This document shows positions 57,383 through 64,000 of a DNA stretch of 64,000 bases, one piece after another (position 1 is the first letter of the stretch; every line of letters begins with the position of its first letter). The notes below the pieces were generated by a model that ran no database searches, was not told where the DNA came from, and was given only the letters and a program-made list of their open reading frames with translations. Made by a program: the position numbers and the translations under genes. Origin of the DNA: Hypoxylon rubiginosum (taxonomy: Eukaryota; Ascomycota; Sordariomycetes; Xylariales; Hypoxylaceae). The stretch covers positions 186,001 through 250,000 of the forward strand of contig CADCXA010000021.1 in assembly GCA_902806565.1 (NCBI GenBank), in the 5' to 3' direction.

Positions 57383-59437
57383 ATGGCGACCGTGAAGACG
57401 CCTGCGATAACGTCCGCCGAGGCGACAGAGGCCGCCTCGAGCTCGAGCAGCGCCGATGACGGATTCCACCGCGTCCGACGCGGCGAGGTCGCGGGGGATG
57501 ACGACGACAGCATTGAAGGATACGACGCGGAGCGCATGCGAGCGCGGACGTCGTTGACCGCGGAAGAAGAGAAGAAACTAATCCGGCGGATCGATTGGCA
57601 TCTCATGCCTCTCTGTTCTATCATATTCATGTTTAAGAATCTGGACTCGGATAACGTGAGTTTAGAATCGCAAGTACGCCCTCGAAAGAACGAGCCTGTA
57701 CTAATTTCTATATCGCAGGTATCGAATGCTCGAATTATGAACAGAGGAACTTCTCAGAATATCATGACGCAGCTGGGGATGACGTCTGATGAATACGCCT
57801 TGATTACCGCTTTGTATTATGTGAGCTTTTCAATGTTACATTTAAGGTGACAGTGATAACTGATAATGATGGTGAATAGATACCTTATATCATAGGAGAG
57901 GCTCCTTCGAACCTACTGCTCAAGAGGTTCTCGCCTTCCCATTGGCAGTCGAGAATTGTAAGTTATTCGCCCCTTTTCGATAATCCTTTCCTGAGCAGTA
58001 TGCTGATAGCCGATACGATTTAGATGGTCACTTGGGGTATTATGCTGGCGTGTCACGTTGCTGTCAAGAATAAGGAAGGTCTGTACGCAACGAGATTCTT
58101 TTTAGGACTAGGTATGAGCTTCTTCCTCCGCACTTGACAGTATTCTTCTAACCCCTATCGCAGCGGAAGCCGGCATGTTCCCGGGCATTATCCTACAGAT
58201 GACATACTGGTATAGACCGGACGAAATGTCGCTCCGACTGCTTTACTTCTGTACGTGTTCACGAGACTGGAGAAGAGGACCTAGTGGATGCTTGAAGCTA
58301 ACACATCACCAGATGTCTGCGGAAATCTGAGTGGAATTTTCGGTGGTATTCTCGCATTCGCATTCGATCATGCATCAGGGGCAGGTGGCCTGTCTGGCTG
58401 GCAATGGTTGTTCTTGACCGAAGCCATAACGACGATCCTTATGGGTGTCGCTGTTTGGTTCCTCTTGCCCGACTGTAAGTCGACCTACCCGGGATACGAG
58501 AGCGCTTTTCGGCATACTAAACAAGACTCGAATAGTTCCTCAGACGGCGTCGTGGCTCACGGATAAGGAGAAAGCATTTATCCAAGCACGCCTACCTGCG
58601 AACTCTCCGAGAGCCGCAGAACAGGACTTTAAGCTCAGCGAGATCGTTTCATCCCTGAAGGATAAGAGGCTATGGCTCTTTACTTTTATCTGGGCCTTCT
58701 TCACAGTTGGCACCTCAGGAGTCCGCTTCTACCAGTCAACAGTTATCGCAGATCTTGGTTTCACGTGAGTCGTCGTCCTACTCCTCTTCAGCATGCATCT
58801 AGTACATATAAGGAGAGCCACGATAACTAATCTCCCTCACTCTCACTTCTTTAGTTCCATCGCACAGGCCCAGCTTCTCAACCTGCCGATAACGGTGCTC
58901 GGGCTCGTGGTGATCGGAGTGACGGGCGTGTTTGCGGACAACGGGCGGCTGCCGCGGCCTCTGTACCCGCTCACGTTCCTGGTCATCATCCTAGCGTGCT
59001 ACGGGGTGTTGGTGGCTTACCCGAACACCGGCGCGGTGTACGCGGCGACCATGATCGGCAACGCGGTGACGAGCGCATGGTACCCAATGATGTGGCCGTG
59101 GCGGGTGCAGACGACGAGCCAGGCGACGGGGTCGGCCTTCTCCATCGGCTTCGTCAACAGCTACGGGCAGATTGGCGGCGCAATCGGCCCCCAGATCTTC
59201 CGCAGCGCCTACGCCCCCCGCTACCAGGTCTCCTTCGCCTCCGCCATGGCCCTCGTCGCCTGCTGCGTCTTCACCACCCTGGCCACGTGGTGGGTCACCC
59301 GCCGGACCGAGAGCGACACGCGCAAGCTCAAGCTGGCGAGGATCAAGGCGGCGAAGCGCGACGACGCCATCTTAGACGACGTAGTGGATCACGACTTGAA
59401 GAAGAAGAACGGGCGCGATGCGTCTGCGGGAGTATAG
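57383..59437 (+). CDS. MFS anion:cation symporter (Dal5/allantoate permease type), eight exons
   Basis: Exons 57383-57655, 57719-57820, 57880-57957, 58024-58111, 58164-58250, 58313-58474, 58536-58764 and 58855-59437 join in frame to 533 aa. An acidic Ser-rich N-tail of about 70 residues leads to R-R-I-D-W-H-L-M-P, then L-D-S-D-N-V-S-N-A-R, then R-F-F-L-G-L-A-E-A-G-M-F-P-G, all hallmarks of the Dal5 (allantoate, nicotinate, pantothenate, vitamin) branch. About 12 membrane helices are expected. The last exon is very G+C-rich and ends in a Lys-rich tail. It imports organic anions by proton symport; the substrate is unknown. Confidence 0.9.
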
Positions 59438-60691
59438 GCCACGTAAGGGAACGGTATAGAACAGACGGGCCTGGGGGGGAAAGCTAAATAATAAAAGGAG
59501 GTTATGTGAGATGGGGTGGAGGGTAGTCTTGTTTTAGGGGGGACGAGATAGATGAGTTGGTCAAAAGTATAAATGGACAACCAAAAGAACTGGGCGTCAA
59601 ACTCAGGAAACTGGAGTCCAATACCTGCCCGTTTTCTCACTATATCAATTTCCAAATTTGATTTGTGAACCCCCAATAGACGAGTTGATCAAACTCTCTT
59701 TGGCAACCCTTTCGATAACACGAGCGGGAAACAAGTGCTGCACGCGTAATACGACACACAATGGCGAGATCTCGTAGCTACGAAGCGAATTCGGGGAGTA
59801 GGTAGTCCATCCTACTATGCGCCAAGCTTCACTCAACAGCTCCGAATAGGAGAGATCAACAGTTTCCCCTGAGCACAGGGCTGGGTACCAAACCACTGTG
59901 TAGCTGGTGTATGTATCTTGGAAGGATGACCATCATCTACCCACCCAATCAAGAATTCAGAGTTTAGCTTCTTAAACCCACTCACACTTATCTTCTCGCG
60001 GGTACTGGTAGAACGGTCCGGGGAAGTCGGGCACCACCCGGCCCCAACATCTCCAAAACCGTACAGGAAAACACACGCGTCTACCCATAAATTTAGGTAT
60101 GTCGCTATCACACCTAGATTCGAGCTTGGGTAGACTCCATCAGTTCGCAGCAACTCCAGAAGCCTGCGTCGGTGTTCAGTCAAGATAACGGACATCACTA
60201 ATAACGCGGCCAATCATGTCGAGGATGTGGTTCTTATTACTTAAAAAACCAGCGGCCTTCGACTCCCGGTCTCCGACAACGTCGTCGTGCTTGTCCACAT
60301 TTTTAGTCGGAATTCTACTCTCGTACCTAGGACCTGCGCCCATCCATCCATCTAATCTGAGTTGTCCAAAACGTTCTCGCCGAATGGCTATCGGACACAG
60401 AGGTTGCGGGTAGGCGAAGTGTGGAGGGGACGGAGCAGACGTAACGTACGTGAGCTATCCCGTGCATATGAGTGACCTAGGAAGCATATCGGTGGACTGC
60501 GATATCGCCATAGAGCCCAATCCTGCATACCTTGCGGACAATGTCTACGGATAGCATGCTTAAAAAAGCAATGGACTACCTGCGAAAAAGGTGATGGAAT
60601 CACTTGAGCTTTTTAGGTATACCTACTCTCTTCGCCTTGGCATATATATTCCGCGGCATCGCCGGCGTTGGCACACCCAAGGACAGAAGTC
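59438..60691. other. Intergenic, no gene seen
   Basis: About 1.25 kb between two same-strand transporter genes. Open stretches are short and do not resemble protein. No TATA box or repeat stands out. Confidence 0.5.
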
Positions 60692-62686
60692 ATGCGGGAC
60701 ACCATCCGCGAGTCCAGCCTCGGGCAGCTCGCGCGCCTGCTCTCCTGCCGTTGCTTGCGGCTGCTGCCGTATCCGGAGGAGCTCGACTCCTTTCAGCTCC
60801 CGACCGGTTTGTCGAGCAGCGCCAGTAGCCCGAGTCGCGGTGCGCTGCTTCCAAGCAGCAAGCTCGACAGCGGCGATGATCTAAGCAAGAACAGTAAGGA
60901 GGCCTCCTCCGAGCTTTCTTTCTTCCCAGCCTCGGTAGGCACAACGACGCCGTCTTCGTCGTCGTCGTCTGATGAGAAGGATCTGGAAGCCGCCGCCACT
61001 ATTACTACGCAGACATGGGACTACTCTACGGCCACTACCCCCTCGATGCCTCCTTCTCGGGACAACGAGGTCGAGGTCGAGGTAGTGGTAGACTGGTACT
61101 CTCCGACGGACCCGGCCAACCCGCAGAACTGGCCCTTCGCCAAGAAGGTCTGGATCACGACGCAGATGGGCCTGTACACGTTCGCCGTGTACGTCGGGTC
61201 CTCGCTGTACGCGCCGAGCGAGGCGCAGGTCATAGCAACCTTCCACACGAGCCCCGAGGCCGCCGCCCTCGGCATCGCCCTGTACGTCCTGGGCTACGGG
61301 ATCGGCCCCCTGCTCTGGTCCCCCTTGTCCGAGATCCCGGGCGTCGGCCGCGCCCGCATCTACATAGCCACCTTCGCCGTGTTCGTGGCCCTGGCCCTGG
61401 CCGCCTGCGTCGTGGATACCCTCGCCGGCCTGCTGGTCCTGCGCTTCCTCCTCGGCTTCGCCGGGTCCCCGTGCCTGGCCACGGCCGGCGCGACGCTCGA
61501 CGACATGTACGCGCCCTGGAAGCTGCCGTACGTGCTGACGTAAGTTCGAGGTCCCAATTGAGGATGTTCATGCCTTGGAGGTATATATAGTTCGAGCTAA
61601 AGAAGAAAAATAGGGTGTGGTCAGCATCAGCGACGCTAGGCCCCGCGCTGGGCCCCGTCGTGTCCGGGTTCGCCGTCACCGAGATGGGCTGGCGGTGGAG
61701 CGGCTGGGAGCTCTTCTGGCTGGCGGCCCCCGTGCTGATCCTCATGTCCGCGACGCTGCCCGAGACGAACCCGGACGCGATCCTGCACCGGCGGGCGGCG
61801 CGGCTGCGGGCGCGGACGGGCCGGCCCGAGCTGCGGTGCGAGGCAGACCGGAAGCGCGCGCACATGACCCCCCGGCAGGTCGCCGTCGACGCCCTGATCA
61901 AGCCGTGGCAGATCAACGCGCTGGACCCGGCCGTGCTGTACACCACCGTGTACGCGGCCGTGCTCTACGCCACGTACTACTCCTTCTTCGAGGCCTTCCC
62001 GCTCGTCTTCGCCGACATGCACGGGTTCAACCTCGGCGAGTCCGGCCTGCCGTTCCTGGCCTTCGTGCCCGGGCTGATGATCGCGGTCCCCGGCTACGTC
62101 GTCTGGTTCCGGCTCAAGGTGGAGCCCGTGATGCGCAGGGAGCCCCCGCCCTTGTACGGGCACCCCGAAAGCAGGATGTTGCCGGCGGTGCTGACGGGGT
62201 TCCTGGCACCGATTGGGCTGTTTATTTTCGGTGAGTGAGGTCCCCGTCTATTACGCACGACGCTCGTAAAGACGTTACCTATGTGCTTCTTTTTGCTCTT
62301 GGAGTGTCTTTAGAGCAACACCGAACTAACAACATTTTGCCCCATTAGCCTGGACCTCCCGGCCGGACATCCACTGGATCGTGCCTATCATAGGCCTCAT
62401 GGTACTATTCGTTGGCGTCGTCGTCTCTTTCCAGTGCATGAACTTCTACATCTCGCGGTGCTATCCCAAGTACTCGGCCTCGCTATTCGCAGCCAACACT
62501 TTCGCGCGAAGCTGTTTTGCTGCCGGTTCCATCTTGTTCTCTACGCCCATGTATAAGGCCTTAGGCGTGGGCGGGGGCGTGAGTCTTTTGGGCGGTCTCT
62601 CCGTTCTCTGTGCCGGCGGCACCATCGTCTTGTGGCGGTATGGCGATCGGCTCAGGATTAGAAGTAGATTCGCACAATCATCCTGA
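60692..62686 (+). CDS. MFS multidrug transporter (DHA1, Flr1/Tpo-like)
   Basis: Exons 60692-61539, 61614-62230 and 62349-62686 give 600 aa. The ATG at 60692 is chosen because M-R-D-T-I-R-E-S-S-L-G-Q is the usual opening of this transporter group; frame upstream lacks an ATG. Residues 40-125 are a Ser/Asp/Glu-rich cytoplasmic tail, then D-P-A-N-P-Q-N-W marks the approach to helix 1. G-P-L-L-W-S-P-L-S-E (about 209-218) is the DHA1 motif A region. Twelve helices are expected. The group exports drugs, polyamines or fungal metabolites, which suits a place beside oxygenases and an esterase. Exons 1 and 2 are strongly G+C-biased and throw long shadow frames on both strands. Confidence 0.9.
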
Positions 62687-63481
62687 TCTACTAGATAGGT
62701 ACTTAAATTAAAAGGGCAAATACCTAGGCAGGTACCTTATCGGTAAATTATCAATCGCTTGCAATCTAGAACTTATAATTAGAAGTAGGAATGGCCAGGT
62801 CAGAAAAGGGGGCAATACAAGCATTGGGTATAAATTGAAGATAATATCAGCCACCATAAGTTAGGTCCCTATTATATTATCCGTACTCGCGGATACTATG
62901 ATACAGTGCTGTAGTACAAGTTGTACTGAGTCTCTAGACTCTTCCCTCCGAAGGGGTATTTCTCAAATGTATATATCTTGAAGCATAACACGGCCACGAG
63001 CTGTAGGTGCTAGGCACATCAGTGCCTCCATCACCAAGTCTAATCTGTTCCCGAAGAAAATAAAAGTCACCGCCATTTTGTGCCCATCCTTTCAATGTTA
63101 TATATCCAGGGGGTTTAAACCCCTACCCAGCTTATTGCTTGGGCATGCCGATGTTTGCTAGGGTATCCTCTGATCCTGATTCGATTTTCTTAGCCACAAA
63201 TTCTATAAATTTCCCCGGAACGCCATGATCAGTTGTAATGTAGATGAAAGTAAACACTGCCATCCCCGTTTCAATGTTTCATTGATATATGCGGGGTCCA
63301 GTGGTTGTCAATTACCGAGTGTGACAAATATGAAAGAACTCCAAACTCCTGCTAGGGTATCCGGCTATTTTCGCCCGAAATTCGAAAGGACAAGACTACT
63401 TATACGTCGTAGAAATTTTGACCTTTAGTGTGTAACCTAGGCTTCCAAGAGCCCGTTGCGTTGGAGATATCTGATGATGAA
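62687..63481. other. Intergenic, convergent gene ends
   Basis: About 0.8 kb of moderately A+T-rich DNA. TAGGTACTT, TACCTAGGCAGG and GGTACCTTA words cluster at 62695-62740. No gene is seen. Confidence 0.5.
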
Positions 63482-64000
63482 TCAAGTCGGTTTTCTGAAC
63501 CCTTCCACTCCAAGAGTCGGTACCTCGACTTCACTCAGGCCGAAAACACCCTCGTCTCTTCTCCGGTCAACGAAGCTATTACATTCGGCGACGACAAGAC
63601 TCCATTCAGCCAGAGCTCGTCCTGCATATTTCACACCAGCGGCAAACGCGCCTTTCGGCTCGACTGGCATAATGATCGATTCTTGCGCAGGGGTAATTGG
63701 ACTAAATCCTACTGCTTCATCCTTGCCTCGGCTCGTAGGTGTGACTGGACTACGGAGCGGTACATCATCGTTGCTCTGATCAACAGGACTCATTTGACTG
63801 AAACTTTGTCGTCGGTCGAATGCCATAGATATGCGGTGGGGTGATATAGGAACCTCTGACGGATCGGCATTCTTTGCAGAATTGACGAGGCCAGGGTTAG
63901 GACTTCCAGATACCGCTCGCGTCGGAGCTGGGCGGCCCGCGGGAGGTGGTGGTGGACTGCCAGTCCGTCCTTTCGCGGTGACCCAGGAGTGTGCCGGAGC
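63482..64000 (-). CDS. C-terminal part of an unrecognised protein (cut by window edge)
   Basis: On -, the frame is open from the window edge at 64000 to a TGA at 63484-63482, about 172 codons with no stop. The first ATG inside (63826) is not a believable start because the same frame continues smoothly upstream through a Pro-rich stretch. Visible parts are a Ser/Pro/Thr-rich segment with S-P-V-T-P-T and S-P-I-T-P phosphorylation-type motifs, then a folded-looking end with A-L-A-E-W-S-L-V-V-A-E-C-N-S-F-V-x-R-R-R-D-E-G-V and V-P-T-L-G-V-E-G-F-R. The family is not recognised. The tail motif looks conserved rather than random. Confidence 0.7.
   Translation of the reverse strand, partial: APAHSWVTAKGRTGSPPPPPAGRPAPTRAVSGSPNPGLVNSAKNADPSEVPISPHRISMAFDRRQSFSQMSPVDQSNDDVPLRSPVTPTSRGKDEAVGFSPITPAQESIIMPVEPKGAFAAGVKYAGRALAEWSLVVAECNSFVDRRRDEGVFGLSEVEVPTLGVEGFRKPT

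Noticed and set aside
61230..61946. 238-codon - strand frame and 205-codon + frame (61617-62234)
   Set aside because: Both are shadows of the G+C-rich DHA1 transporter exons; one crosses the transporter's first intron and neither resembles a protein family.
1..64000. CRISPR array, prophage or bacterial operon
   Set aside because: The sequence is fungal with spliced genes. The short tandem repeats found have no spacers of constant length and no cas genes are present.

Overview
The window comes from the nuclear genome of a filamentous ascomycete (Pezizomycotina, possibly a sordariomycete; the finer placement is inference). The evidence is short GT-AG introns of about 50-230 bp, fungal gene families (Zn2Cys6 regulator, verprolin, She3-like, CHORD, Dal5-type and DHA1-type transporters), and a huge A+T block with the marks of repeat-induced point mutation (RIP). 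It splits into two compartments.

(1) Positions 1-19,930 are a RIP-ruined A+T isochore with no intact gene. Ancestral sequence can still be read in places. A Ty3/Gypsy chromovirus lies on the + strand at about 1.1-4.5 kb, with protease, reverse transcriptase, integrase and chromodomain remains in order. Three fossil tandem arrays were found by period: 15 bp (11.4 kb), 12 bp (12.2 kb) and about 141 bp (15.3-16.3 kb). The block ends abruptly at about 19.93 kb, at a 9-bp tandem repeat. A folded-back tRNA-like element follows at 20.7 kb.

(2) Positions 20,000-64,000 are gene-bearing DNA with 16 recognisable genes. All splice models were built by hand and close in frame. In order: BAHD-type acyltransferase (-), She3-like coiled-coil protein (+), short-chain dehydrogenase (-), unrecognised 896-aa five-exon protein (+), verprolin/WIP homologue (-), unrecognised mitochondrial-type protein (+), four-helix membrane protein (+), CHORD-CS protein (-), glutaredoxin-like protein (+), HpcH/HpaI aldolase (-), Zn2Cys6 transcription factor (-), type-B carboxylesterase (+), two convergent 2-oxoglutarate/Fe(II) oxygenases (+/-), Dal5-type transporter (+), DHA1-type multidrug transporter (+). 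The 3' end of a seventeenth gene (-) runs off the right edge.

The middle (25-46 kb) is mostly housekeeping: mRNA transport or polarity, actin assembly, chaperone and redox functions. The right part (49-63 kb) looks like an accessory metabolic neighbourhood, with a regulator divergent from a secretory-pathway esterase, then two oxygenases and two transporters. No polyketide, peptide or terpene synthase is present, so if this is a cluster it is catabolic/detoxifying or its core gene is elsewhere. I did not find a clearly new system. The best leads are the readable RIP fossils, the folded tRNA-like element, the 896-aa protein and the 49-63 kb gene group.
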